A stretch of DNA of 64,000 nucleotides from Isoetes taiwanensis (taxonomy: Eukaryota > Streptophyta > Lycopodiopsida > Isoetales > Isoetaceae), in the NCBI GenBank assembly GCA_021234155.1, contig JAJEKV010000014.1, positions 21,593,513-21,657,512 of the forward strand, read 5' to 3'. Made by a program: the position numbers and the translations under genes. Under the pieces are notes generated by a model, which worked only from the letters and a program-made list of their open reading frames with translations, was not told where the DNA came from and did not search any database. The first letter of the stretch is position 1. Every line of letters starts with the position of its first letter. Positions 37,297 to 47,375 of the stretch are shown here, one piece after another.

Positions 37297-37636
37297 TTAT
37301 ACACTGATTTTGTCCATGCTGAGGACGTGACAATTTGATGCAACCACTTGCATCATTATCTGCACGCTCAGCATCGTTTCATCTTTATTTGGCTCGTTGA
37401 GCCATTCTACTAGTCGTTCGCTGCAGGGAACGCCAGACGTCAAGGCAATCAGAAGCTCCCTTTCACTCATTCTTGCGACGATGGTGAAAGGAGCAGGAGA
37501 AGCAGGGGGATTGCTGCCCCTGCGAGGAGGAGGAGGAGGAGGGTCAGTGGAGACGTCCCTTGGAGGAAGAGGAGGAGGAGGATTGCTGCTAGAAGGGACA
37601 TACCGCGCCCAGGTGGTCTTTAAATGCCGGACCATT
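37297..37636 (-). CDS. Small proline-rich ORF inside the MULE, unknown
   Basis: From ATG 37636 the frame gives about 112 aa: MVRHLKTTWARYVPSSS, a Pro/Arg-rich middle, then SERELLIALTSGVPCSERLV and a stop at 37297. It lies downstream of the transposase on the same strand, so it could be a second MULE protein or a last transposase exon. No family was recognised. The frame continues open upstream through low-complexity Ser codons and the TTAGGG tract, which makes coding less certain. Confidence 0.35.
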
Positions 37637-37740
37637 ATAACGAGATGGGCAAGAAGATTGGAGGAGGAGGAGGAGGAGGAGGAGGAGGAGGCGAGACTTG
37701 AGGAGGAGGAGGAGGATTGAGGGATGGACTTATATAGTGG

Positions 37741-37850
37741 ATGTAGGGTTAGGGTTAGGGTTAGGGTCAGGGTTAGGGTTAGGGTCAGGGTTAGGGTTCG
37801 AGTTCGGGTTGGGGTTAGGGTTGGGATTGGGGTTGGGGTTGGGGTTGCAA
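37741..37850. repeat. TTAGGG-type telomere-like tract
   Basis: About ten ggttag/ggtcag/ggttgg units run here. The core is GGGTTA (TTAGGG register), not the plant TTTAGGG unit, grading into ggggtt repeats at the right. Confidence 0.85.
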
Positions 37851-38002
37851 ACCACACATTAAGGTTGACATGACAACTAGCATGGAAGTAATAAAGCATA
37901 TGGATTTGGATTTGGATTCAAATGCTATTTGTTCTATTTGTGTTTTGTGAAGACTCCAATGCATCAATAGGTTTGTACTCAGGCTTGCGTTAATGTTCAC
38001 AT

Positions 38003-40096
38003 GTACCTCAGATATCTATTCGAGACCGTCGAGAACCATGTCTTATTCAGATGCCACCCCACCAGTTGGCATGGAGGAGCGTCCCCTGCCGTTTGGCCTA
38101 CAGAGCGGCGCCAGTCTTCCCGGACGCAACTTCGACAGTCTTCCGTCATCAACTTCGACAGACGCAGAGCCACGTCCCTCTTCAACAGCTCCCCGGCCAG
38201 GCGTGGCAGCAAGTATTTTTGCCATGCACGTTTCGCATGGAACCAACATGCAAGAACATTGCCTGCAACCTGTTTGTCAGAACCATGAGTGTCGTTCTCC
38301 ATCAAGCGATACAATCATTGTGTGCTCAGCATACCTGTTCACCGTCTACCCAACAATGTGGGTCTTCTGACACGACCTCCGTGATAGCCAGTCTCTCACA
38401 GCCGTCCATGTCAATGGTGATTGACCTAGGCCTGATTGTGCCCATCCGTTCAAACACAAGACGCAGTGCTATCTTCAGGGCATGTCGCTGATGCCCCTCG
38501 TCGGCCTCTACGCTGCACAGCATGTAAAAGACTGGGAACCCCACACCCCCGGCAATCGGTACAACTGCCCCGTACAGCGGAAACTTCCACAGATTTGTAC
38601 AGAAGGTTGAATCCATGGCCCAACCGCCGCCGGCGCTCCATCTCACAGCAGCCTCCAACATCCTGTCATCTTGGATGACTAGGATCCATGGCCGGTCCAA
38701 GGGCTGGGCAGCATGCGGATTCCAGGGCTGGTGAAAAATCACCTTCCCGGAAGCTTTCCAATCGTCAATCCCGCTCTCGAGGCTTTCCCAGTCCGTACCC
38801 AAACTGCCGCCTACATGGTGTAATGTGGTGAGATTGGATGAAAAAATATTTTCGACCCTTATTGAAATAACCGTTTGGACAACATCATTGAACAAAAACA
38901 TGGAAAGCATCACAATATGTACTCTAGGACAACGTCATTCCTCCATCTGATCTTAATTTTTTAGGGCTCTTACCGAGTATCCTCTGCCGGTATGCCAGTT
39001 GCCACACATCCTCCTGCGACATCGTGAATCGGTATATGACTCGCTCAACTGGGCTCACAGTCATACGTATTTGCGGTCCCCGTGCTCTTGCGATATCCCA
39101 CGCAGCACGTGTCATTCCAATGCTTCTAAGCTCTTGTGCAGCAGCCGCAAGCAGTTCAGGATGCACAGGCATGGACCAATCCTCTGCATTTGTGAAAGGG
39201 TCATGGCCAGTGTGTTCTGTGCGCACGTATATTCGTGCACCGCTCGATGCAGCACCATTTCCATCTACTTTCACTGTCCGCAAGCGAAACAAGCATCCTC
39301 TACGGTGCGACCGTCTGATTTGCCTATCCCCCCGGGTGCCCCTCCTTCGTGGCTGTCTCCATCGGTGGCAGGCATAGTCATCCACAACCTCACCCGTTCC
39401 AGCCCGCACGCGGTGATGCCCGTGGACCAAACGGACACGATGAGTAGTTTGTAGCTCAATCACCCTTTGCTCTAGGCTGTCCATGGTGGTCTCTTCACAG
39501 TAGTTGAAGTCACTGTCCTTCATGGTGCGGCCACCTCTGCACGCGCACGCTTCCATGCACGCCAGTACGTATTCTTGCGGGACGCCATGCCGTCTTAGGC
39601 CGACTTCCCAATCCTCTGAAATCTTTTGAAGAGTGGCAGTGGGGGAGCGATGGGTGCTTCCATTCAGGTGACCCCTAGCAACTAGCTGCCTCCAGAACTC
39701 CACGTAAGGGACTAACTTGTGGGGCCCGGTTGCACGCCGGTACAACCAACCGCTGGATTGGCTGGACTCATCGTCAACTGCAAGATCCTGACAATATGCT
39801 CTCCATCGGTGCATCAGCCGAACATGGTTCTCGACGGGTGCCCTCCCGCTTCTCTGCGGGACCGGGGGTAGGAAGGGATCGGCAGCACTTATTTCGGCCG
39901 GATGGGGAACATAGTGTTCCTGTAGGCACAACCTCATCAATGCATACACACACTCGTTGAATGCGTAACCACCAACCTGAGGTGCACCACGAAGCCATTG
40001 TACTGGGTCCGAGTACAGACCGGCCAATTCATGAACAAGTTCTTGGGGATCTTGGGTGGGAGTAACTTGTGAAGTGGATTGGCCAAAGGGTTCCAC
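38003..40096 (-). CDS. MULE-type transposase
   Basis: Exons on the minus strand: a first exon open from about 40096 (true start uncertain; the acidic frame upstream at 40200-40130 seems joined by a 1-nt shift) to 38974, GTAAGA donor; 38810-38335; 38269 to about 38007. The first exon ends with a basic-rich segment and IYVRTEHTGHDP, like the DNA-binding region of MULE/FAR1-type transposases. The second reads WAMDSTFCTNLWKFPLYGAV then ALKIALRLVFERMG and SITIDMDGCERLAITEVV, the DDE core spacing of MULE transposases. The third has NVLACWFHAKRAWQKYLL. It presumably excises and inserts the element at 36438-41193, binding its ends. Pieces are nearly free of stops, so it may be active or recently active. 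The class call rests on pattern plus the 9-bp duplication. Confidence 0.75.
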
Positions 40097-40289
40097 CCAT
40101 CGTCCGTGATCGTCCCCCTGGTTTCCTCCTCCGACATTGTGTCATCCCCGGTGTCATGAAGACCATAATCACTATCATTTTCATCCGAAATCGACTCATC
40201 GAGTCGTCGGTGTCTACCTGTGCCATTCTCTCACACTCTACTAGGAAGACAAATGAGCGTCTATCACAACACGAACCTAAAAATTGCCT

Positions 40290-40450
40290 CTGGTAAAAGT
40301 TACCTATGGTAAAAACAAATAGCCTATGGTTAGAACTATGGTAAAAAAAACTTCCCATGGTAAAAAATGCCTATGGCAAAAATATGCATGTGCTAAAAAT
40401 ATCCTATTCTAAATGTCTATTGTAAAAATGGCCTATGATAAATGCAAAAA
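40290..40450. repeat. Degenerate CCTATGGTAAAAA minisatellite
   Basis: The phrase cctatggtaaaaa and variants recurs about eight times at 15-25-bp spacing within the right half of the MULE. Confidence 0.75.
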
Positions 40451-40625
40451 ATAAGGCCTATGCTCAATATTGAGAATGCAAAAGGATATGAGACATATAT
40501 GGAGCCTTTTGTTTTTAGCAAGCAAAGCATGCTATAGCACCAAAGATCGAAGCACCTCGCCCTCCCAAACGATATGAGCATACAACGCCTCTACACAAGA
40601 TAAATAGCCCTTAGGCTCAGATAAG

Positions 40626-41160
40626 GATTCGCCAGCGAATCGTTCTTTCTACTTGGGCTTTAAAAAAAAAAAAAAACTTGGGCATTAAAAACTTGGGTTA
40701 AAAAAAACTTGGGCATTAAAAACTTGGGTTAAAAAATACTCCCCGCGATTTGAAGTGTGTGTGAGGCATGGTGGCCCCGACGACAAACGCTCACGGGTTA
40801 AACTTAGCGAACCGGCTGGCCGCGTGTTCGATAATTGTGAGGCATGGTGGCCCCCCTGCCCATTTGAACAAGCATACGGGTTAAGCAAAAGCGAATTGCG
40901 GCCTCCCAGCGCCGTCGTGGCTATACCATAGCGCCCAGCCGCAATTAACGGCGTGGGTTAATGACCGAATCACTTTGGTTTCCTGAAGCGCCGATGCGCT
41001 TTCGACGGCCAAAGGCCAGCGCTGCGAGCAACGGGTTAGGGTTCGCTTGGCGAACCGCGCTGCTGCCGCCATTGCCGTCCCCGGCCCGAATTACGGCAGG
41101 CCGAGAATCTCCGAGGTCGCGCAGGCGAATCGCCGAGGAGTTGCTGGGCGAACGCTTGGC
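40626..41160. repeat. GCGAA palindromes at the right end of the MULE
   Basis: Related sites occur at 40627-40640 (attcgccagcgaat), 41040-41056 (ggttcgcttggcgaacc) and as half sites near 41122-41155. They mirror the left-end cluster, though fewer and more diverged. Confidence 0.65.
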
Positions 41161-41193
41161 AGATGACCGATTTAGGAGCCAATAAAGAAGTTG

Positions 41194-41202
41194 GTGAGGA
41201 TA
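41194..41202. repeat. Right 9-bp target-site duplication of the MULE
   Basis: GTGAGGATA, identical to 36429-36437. Removing one copy and the DNA between them rejoins ACP exon 4 in frame. Confidence 0.92.
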
Positions 41203-41954
41203 TTGCTTGCTCCATCTTCAGCAATCGAGATCTTAAAGCTTTCCTCTAAGTTCATCATGATCTCCACCTGCAAATGCCATAAGGAGACCAAGTTTTATCA
41301 TCTTGTAACCAAGTAAAGCACACATCTTATGAATTGGAAACTCATATTCATTATTGTTTTATGTAAAAGAACTACTATACATTTTGGGAGAAGGAAATTT
41401 AACTCACGGTGTCAAGGGAATCTGCTCCAAGATCAGCAAACTTAGCATCTGGAGTAACGGTAGAAACATCCACAGACAATTGATTTGCAATTACTTGTTG
41501 AACTTTCTCAAGTGTTTGTGGCTCAGCCTTCAATGAATCAAGAATAAAAAATCAATATTTGCCATATCAAAGGCATTACCATTCCTATAGTACTGAATAA
41601 AATACTACCAAACTGTGCAATACCAGAGCACAGGATATCCGAAACGCTGGGAATGATTTGATCCGGAAAAAAACAGAGTTTCTGAGTATCTCATTGCTGG
41701 AAATAAATTTGCTGGAGTGCAGAGATGCCTAAAAAAAATGCGCATCATGTAGGGTTAGGGTTTCAATCTTGATTTCATATATGATTCGCGAAATCAAAGA
41801 AACGGAGATACCTGGTGCGGCTTTGAGGCGACCATGAATACGGTGCATGCAGCGGCCATATTTCTGCGTTGCAAAAAATGAAGCGAAAATAATAAAGTAG
41901 AAAGAACGAGCTCAATTCCGGTGGAGTGTTTGAAAAAAGAGGGAAGAGGAAGAT

Positions 41955-41962
41955 GATAAATA
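41955..41962 (-). promoter_or_regulatory. Possible TATA box of the ACP gene
   Basis: TATTTATC on the minus strand lies about 96 bp before the ATG at 41859, with a CT-rich stretch between, as is common in plant 5' UTRs. Confidence 0.4.
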
Positions 41963-42134
41963 GTCGAACTGATGGCAGATGTTCGAAGATGGGTTTCACC
42001 CCAAAAATCCGGCCAACCTTTAATATTCCGATAATGCAAAATTAATTCCGGCCATTTTCTGGCTATATTGCAAGAAAATCCGGAAAATAGGCTTAAAAAG
42101 GTGTGTGATGGTTCCGGGATGTGATAATTTCTTA

Positions 42135-42255
42135 AGGCTGAATTCACATGCAACCATCGCCGGAGAGGGGCCCTGTTCTACCCTCTGTTTTTGGCGATGG
42201 CAGATGATGGTGCGTGTAAAAGGGCCTGTATGCTATCGTGCATGTGAACCGGCTC
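42135..42255. mobile_element. MITE, 121 bp, PIF/Harbinger-like
   Basis: Terminal inverted repeats aggctgaattcacatgca (left) and gagccggttcacatgca (right, reverse complement), flanked by TTA on both sides (42132-42134 and 42256-42258). A TTA/TAA 3-bp duplication is typical of PIF/Harbinger (Tourist) MITEs. It lies about 275 bp upstream of the ACP start codon. Confidence 0.65.
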
Positions 42256-42339
42256 TTATCCGCTAAAAGAGCTGCTAACATGGGCAGCTTGGGCCACTAA
42301 ATTCGAGCCCTGGGACGAGAGTTAAACATTAACGGACCA

Positions 42340-42403
42340 TCATGGATTTGAACCCCTAGAGGCTAGTCTGCATCCGCACCTTTGCTCCATCGACCCTAGA
42401 ATC
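42340..42403 (-). repeat. tRNA-like head, possible SINE
   Basis: On the minus strand gtcgatggagcaaagg resembles a pol III A box, followed about 40 bases later by ggggttcaaatcc, a good B box. It is not a folding tRNA gene as far as I can see; a tRNA-derived SINE head is the likelier reading. Confidence 0.4.
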
Positions 42404-42483
42404 ATTGAATTAATCATATATATAAACTTAATGTTACATTGCCAGTGCAAAAGACATAGCAATGTCTGGTCTAAAAAATGGAC

Positions 42484-42638
42484 GAGAATAAAGCTTCTAG
42501 CCCCTAAACCACTCAAACCGGCCAGTTACCTGGCCGACACATACCACATGCAGTGTCAAAGTGTGAAATGAGTAAAAACGAAAAAATCAAACAATAAAAA
42601 AGGGTAAAGCTCTATTCTCGGCTAGAAGCTTTATTCTT
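42484..42638. repeat. Fold-back element, ~155 bp
   Basis: GAGAATAAAGCTTCTAGCC at 42484-42502 is mirrored by GGCTAGAAGCTTTATTCTT at 42620-42638, with about 117 bp between. Confidence 0.75.
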
Positions 42639-43442
42639 CGATGCCGCCAGTGTGAGCTGCTAGCTGTGCAGGAACGTGTTTGAAAGCAGCATGTTCACCA
42701 ACCATAATCGTAAACATGACAGCGTCATCCTACAAAACAAAGGCACGAGTAAGACAAGACCCCAGGCCCACTGGCACCAAAGGCTACCAACGCAACCACC
42801 ATTGCCAACAACTCTTAAAAGCCAACCGGGCTCCAATACCACTAACACATGATAAAACCATGGCAGGCCAAGCACCCGCATAAGCCACCAAGGCTCCAAC
42901 ACCATAAACCAATGGTTCCGTAGTAGGTCCTACTGGCAAGGTCAAACAGAAATACTGGAAAGGAAGATTTATGAATCAACAAAGAAAGGGGAAAAGAGGG
43001 AGGGTTGGGGGCGGAAGTGAACTCTGGAAAATTCACAGAGTGGAGATGCACACAAGAGCGCTGATGTAGAAAATCTATATGGAACGCTAGAAATAAGGCA
43101 AGAGCCTAGCAGTTGCTAACTGCTCGGGACCCTTGTCCCCTAGCTCTAGAAGTCCATTTACTATCTAATCGTTGAAAACGAAGGTAAATGTGGCTTCTAG
43201 AGCTAAGGAACAAGGTGGACAAAATGGCCTTTATGGGTATCTCCATAAACAGAAAACATGCTGTCAAAGAGGCAGAACAAGAGAATACCAATTCGAAGTC
43301 TTCGACATGGCATCAATGGAACATATTTTGAGCAAGATCATGTCCTAAAGAATGTGTAACAGAAAGCTGCTCCCTCAAAGTTGGATATACATAAGCGTTA
43401 GCTGTTTCTGACTTTCAGCAACCATGAGCCTTTAAAAGGCGA
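42639..43442. other. Non-coding DNA 3' of the DIRS-type element
   Basis: I see no gene here. It may hold the 3' terminal region of the adjacent DIRS-type element. Confidence 0.35.
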
Positions 43443-44119
43443 TCAAGGATGCAAAAGATGCAACAGTAGTAGCACCACCCTCTGCCCAGAGTGAGTACCA
43501 AAAGCAGTGGGGTCTTCTCCAATAGCAAGCAAGTAATGGCGGAACCATGCACGCAGAGTAGAGTATGAAATTGTCTTTTGACGCAAAGAATGACGACTTC
43601 TAGAAACTATGACGCCTCTGAACAAAGGATCCCCAGTAAGACCATCCGCTTCTCTATAATTAGCAAGTGAGATAAGCCGTTCTACCAAGCTATAGGGTAG
43701 TATAGTCCACCGCAGCATGCAACTAAAACCCAAGCACCTGAGGCATGTTGGTCAGTTTTAGAGGAACGAATGAAAAAGCTAGCATGTGAGGAGGCAAAAA
43801 TAATCTCATGCTAATGGAGATTGAGTAGTTCTGCACTACAAAGGAATCCGACAAAGGCAAAGACAATGGTGACTCAACACATGAGATCTAACAAAGAGGA
43901 TTTTGGTCCAGCAAACTTATTAATAATGCAACGGACCAAATGCGGTAATAGAGGACGTTTTCTAGCAACCTCAGATTGGAGCTTATGCTTGGCAATATCG
44001 TGAGCAAGACCCACCAGAAGATGATCAGTAGGCTTGGGTAGACCTGCCAAAACATGATGGAAGCTGATAGATGCTAGAGCAACATTGACTCGTGACATCG
44101 AAGTCCAAACGGACACCAC
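43443..44119 (-). pseudogene. Tyrosine recombinase of the DIRS-type element
   Basis: The N-terminal core-binding part reads LASISFHHVLAGLPKPTDHL and KHKLQSEVARKRPLLPHLV. It continues through TIVFAFVGFLCSAELLNL, where a Cys stands at the place usually held by the first catalytic Arg, then RSSKTDQHA. The last block is LRQKTISYSTLRAWFRHYLL followed by AFGTHSGQR, the H-x-x-R box with one extra residue. A single-base frameshift after it restores GGATTVASFA in another frame, as in DIRS and other eukaryotic YRs. In-frame stops near 43815 and the frame changes make it inactive. Confidence 0.72.
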
Positions 44120-44573
44120 ATAAGCAAGGAAAAGTCAAATTTTAGAAGGAGAAGCAAGGAGGTAAGACAAATCATTAGCACAGCACCAAGCTTTAAACTC
44201 ATGCTAAGGTTGCGAATATCTCTTCAAGGTGGAAGAGGCTCGACAACTCAATAAGTTATGTTGAAAAAGGTCTTTCAACTTGCACAAATCCATGTTGGAT
44301 CCACCAATCTCATTCCAAAACAAAGATTTAAAAACATCTGCAACAAAAAATAAACAAACTCACCATCAATAGTCGTAAGAAATCTTAGGGCAATAATCGG
44401 ACTAGACGGTTTGCCAAGCACTTTGAACCTTTAACCAAACGTCGCCCACCTGATGGAAATTAGAGATGATCCACAATAGAAGGGAGCCAATTCACCCGAT
44501 TCTGTATGCAAGATAGGCCACCAAAGGGCTAATTCCCAATGAAAAGCAATCAAAGACATATTGGCCGAACAAA

Positions 44574-45850
44574 CTAAGGCAAACTCCAAGGTCTTAGGCA
44601 CCAAAGCTGGGGGAGGAAAATAATAATTGTTGAAACCAGACCAAGACTAAGAAAAGGCATCTGGGAGTGAAGGCCAATTAGGGATAGGATGCCAGCAATT
44701 AAAGGTGGGAAGCTGATGATTGGAGAGGTTAGCAAAACGATCAATGTCATGAGGACCCTAGGCTTCATCAATGATGCGAAAAGTGGTCTAAGAAAGACTG
44801 TAGTCATCAAAATCCTGTAACTTAGACAAATAATCAGCCCATTAATTTAAACTCCTAGGGATCCTAGCAGACTTGAGGGAAATTGTGTAATGTAGACATA
44901 AAGTATAGATGGGCAAGCAGAGGAAATGTAGATCTAGATGGGAGATCCACCCTTGTTAAGGATATAGAAAGCATTAAGAGAGTCTTCAAAGGCTATAACT
45001 CGAGAAGACCTCAAAGAGGGCCCATGTTGGCTAAGAAACATGAGGAGGGCTTCAAGTTCCCGAGCAGTAGAAGATGCTAATTTACTAGAAGTGGAAAGAA
45101 GGCCAAAAAAACTGGAGGAGGAACTGGCGCCATGTAACCAAGCCCCCCAGAATTATTAGCATCGTAACATAAAGACCTATAAGGAGAAACAAGTTCCCAA
45201 ATGTAAAAAGAGTTCAATGTATCAAACTAATTTAACCAGGCATGGATTTCGGTATGCACATGTGAGGTAAAGCGAAGATGTTGAGTCCAAGAAGTAATAG
45301 AAGCATATAAAATGAAAATAGAGCAACCTAACGAATGGGCCAAACACCAAGCGGAAAGAGTCCAACATGCCCATGAAAGAGGCCAAGCAACGGGCCTAGA
45401 CCCATGAGCAAGACAATAACTTAGAGGCTAAAGCATTAAACTTTTTTCTTCTGGAAAGAGCAATGGAGAGAAAGCATGTGGACGTATTTAAGATAAAGCC
45501 CAAGAATTTAACTTCGCAATATGGCTGAAGTTGACATTTATGGAGTGCTAAAATAAATCCTGCATCCTCAAAGTCATGTAAGATCAGAGCCTGAGCATGG
45601 AAAAAGTTAGCAGCACAGATTCCACAAAAAAGAAATCATCAATGTAAGGTGAGCAAGGATAGCCGAAGGAATGCCATCTATGAACCAATTGACGCATGAG
45701 CTTGGTGAATACAAAACAAGTTGTTAAAAGGCCGAACGGAAGGGATGTGAACATATAGAAGCGACCTTCAAATTCAAAGCCAAGAAAAGTCCAAAAGTCC
45801 GGTGAATGTCAACATGATGATAGAAACATGCGAAGATGTGGTAAATGAGC
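44574..45850 (-). pseudogene. Reverse transcriptase / RNase H of the DIRS-type element
   Basis: The RT core reads HHVDIH, then after a 1-nt shift PDFWTFLGFEFEGRFYMF, SLPFGLLTTCFVFTKLMRQ and the catalytic YIDDF at 45632-45646. RNase H-like sequence follows (SSTARELEALLMFLSQHG, then IAFEDSLNAFYILNKGGS near 45000). Next comes GPHDIDRFANLSNHQLPTFN with FPPPALVPKTLEF (44600-44760), a block characteristic of DIRS-group elements. Trp codons appear as TAG in two phrases (before GPHDID and in YSLS-TTF), consistent with C-to-T decay. Confidence 0.72.
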
Positions 45851-45929
45851 TTTTCCTGGATAGATTAAAGTAAGGTTACAGAAATTAGTGATTCAAGAAC
45901 TCTCCGGAAAGAAAACTGTTGCAAACAAG

Positions 45930-46291
45930 TATTCTAGTTAAATGATAGCTATTCTGGACTGACATATAGGCCAAAAGATCCACATCATCAACATATATCA
46001 ATTATTTTACTATATTAGATGCTAAGCGAGACCCATCTCCGCCATGCAGATGAAGCCATCCTTTCAATTGATCCATGGCCAAAGAGTGTAGGGGACATCG
46101 GGCAACCTTATCTAACCCCGATATTACTAGTAATAGTTTCATTGGATGATGGCATTTTAGCAAGCACTGTGTCATACAATCTATATATAGCAGTGCGTAA
46201 CTCTAGAGGGACATCCAATTGTTCGAGGCGCTGCCATAATTCCTCCCATGGGACAGTGTTAGATATTTCCTTGAAGCATATGTACACCTAG
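45930..46291 (-). pseudogene. LINE reverse transcriptase fragment
   Basis: The minus strand reads VPWEELWQRLEQLDVPLELR, then AIYRLYDTVLAKM, then GVR-stop-GCPMSPTLFG and the catalytic region IYVDDVDLLAYM. It matches the LINE at 52750-54774 in pattern (GVRQGCSLSPTLFG). Stops and a frameshift inactivate it. It lies directly upstream of the DIRS-type RT on the same strand. Confidence 0.75.
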
Positions 46292-46492
46292 ATAAAGCTT
46301 GAAAACTATTCATATCAGTATGTAGATAAAACTTGAAAAATACTTAGCTAGCGATCTGGCATTTTTCCCGATGGTGGCTAAGAATTATTCACCTCTTCTA
46401 TCAAACTAGCAAAATGAATGTTGAGATGATAATGGTTGAGCAAAAATATTCTCCATAAACATTCTTCATAATCGTTTCGGTAATATAAATGT

Positions 46493-46934
46493 TCCTTCAT
46501 AGAAAAAACTTCAAAATACCTTTATGTTTTGCTAAAATTAAAATGCCAAAATGCCCCTAGTTTAAGGGGTGTTTTGATGGAAATGACCTCAACTTTTTTG
46601 TGAGGATTCAAATGGAAATGTGTGGGAAGATATCCTTACATTAAAGCTAAAATTGCTTGAATCAGAGTCTAAAATCATAAGTTATGTCATTTTTAATCCA
46701 CAAAAAAATTGTAAATTCTTTAAGAAGGATTTAGGAGACCATAACCTAAGATTTCAGACTCTGATTTACTTGGTTAATGGAAAGATCTTATCCTCATCTA
46801 TAAGCATCTGAAAGACATATTCCTATTTGAATCATCACAAAAAGACTATGGTTATTTTCATAAAAAAATACCCCTTAAAACAATTGCAATTTTAGCAAAA
46901 CATAAGGGTATTTTGAAGTTTTCCCCTTCATGGT
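46493..46934. repeat. Long inverted repeat (fold-back), ~440 bp
   Basis: Left arm 46493-46690 and right arm 46735-46934 are inverted copies. For example cttcaaaatacctttatgtt on the left pairs with aacataagggtattttgaag on the right, and atcagagtctaaaatcataa pairs with ttaagatttcagactctgat-type sequence. The spacer is only about 45 bp. It could be a MITE or a hairpin-RNA locus. Confidence 0.85.
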
Positions 46935-47375
46935 TGCATCTTGAATGGTTCTTGTGCAATACAGCATTTTCCTCTTTTTGTTCTAATTGGAAGAAGCTTT
47001 GGCCCTTCGTAAAAAACATGTTTGGCCGCCTTTCTTTCATTCTTTAACTTCCAACATTTTTGTAACTTAATAAAATATCCAACCATTCCCAGCTCTAGAT
47101 GCTTGGGCTCATATATCAAACTCGAGAAATCTTAAGAATGTAGGAGGACCCATTTTACAGTCAAGGTGTAGGGAAAACTTTGAAGGAGAAAAACCATAAA
47201 GAGCTTTGATACAAATGACAGTGTTGGTACAACCATTGAGGACAATCATAATTTCGAAGAAAATGTCTCTGGACCCACATAAAGACGCTAAAATATAATT
47301 CCAGAGTGTTTTATGATGTCCAGAAATGGCTTTTTCTTCTGCACTGAAGTGGGGAAAGGTGAGCTAGGACTTGGT

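Larger units (their letters stand above)
36438..41193 (-). mobile_element. Mutator-like element, 4756 bp, inserted in the ACP gene
   Basis: The element is exactly bounded by 9-bp duplications and carries a spliced transposase gene on the minus strand. Its ends are only weakly inverted: cggtgcttcgatcggctcc on the left against caacttctttattggctcc read inward from the right, sharing the inner ggctcc. Both subterminal regions carry palindromic ttcgc...gcgaa repeats. It also contains a TTAGGG-type tract, GA-rich and minisatellite-like stretches, and a second small ORF. The identical target duplications and largely open transposase suggest recent insertion. Confidence 0.88.
36377..41859 (-). pseudogene. 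Plastid acyl carrier protein gene, disrupted by a MULE in exon 4
   Basis: Acyl carrier protein holds growing acyl chains on phosphopantetheine during plastid fatty-acid synthesis. Four minus-strand exons are seen: 41859-41812 (MAAACTVFMVASKPHQ, transit peptide), 41728-41624 (S/R/F-rich transit peptide ending FPAFRISCAL), 41527-41408 (mature start AEPQTLEKVQ, then KFADLGADSLDT with the phosphopantetheine Ser at residue 88), and exon 4 beginning at 41267 (VEIMMNLEESFKISIAEDG). All introns are GT-AG and all junctions keep phase. Exon 4 is cut at 41194-41202 by an insertion and resumes at 36428 with VGDAANMIQQLVSKQN and stop at 36377. Without the insertion the protein would be 132 aa, the usual size. 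As sequenced it ends early at 41172 with the last helix replaced by NFFIGS. Confidence 0.9.
43443..45850 (-). mobile_element. DIRS-type retrotransposon (RT, RNase H, tyrosine recombinase), decayed
   Basis: On the minus strand the order is reverse transcriptase (about 45850-45600), RNase H and the DIRS-type post-RNase H region (about 45100-44570), then a tyrosine recombinase (44119-43443). RT + RNase H followed by a tyrosine recombinase instead of a DDE integrase defines the DIRS order. All parts have stops or frameshifts. Split or inverted terminal repeats were not found by eye. Confidence 0.72.

Noticed and set aside
38924-40096. Opposite-strand open frames over the MULE transposase (e.g. 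38999-39454 and 39024-39377 on +)
   Set aside because: They are shadows of the transposase exons, which carry the DDE-type pattern on the minus strand.
42340-42403. Functional tRNA gene
   Set aside because: A- and B-box-like sequences are present but I could not form a complete cloverleaf; a SINE head fits better.
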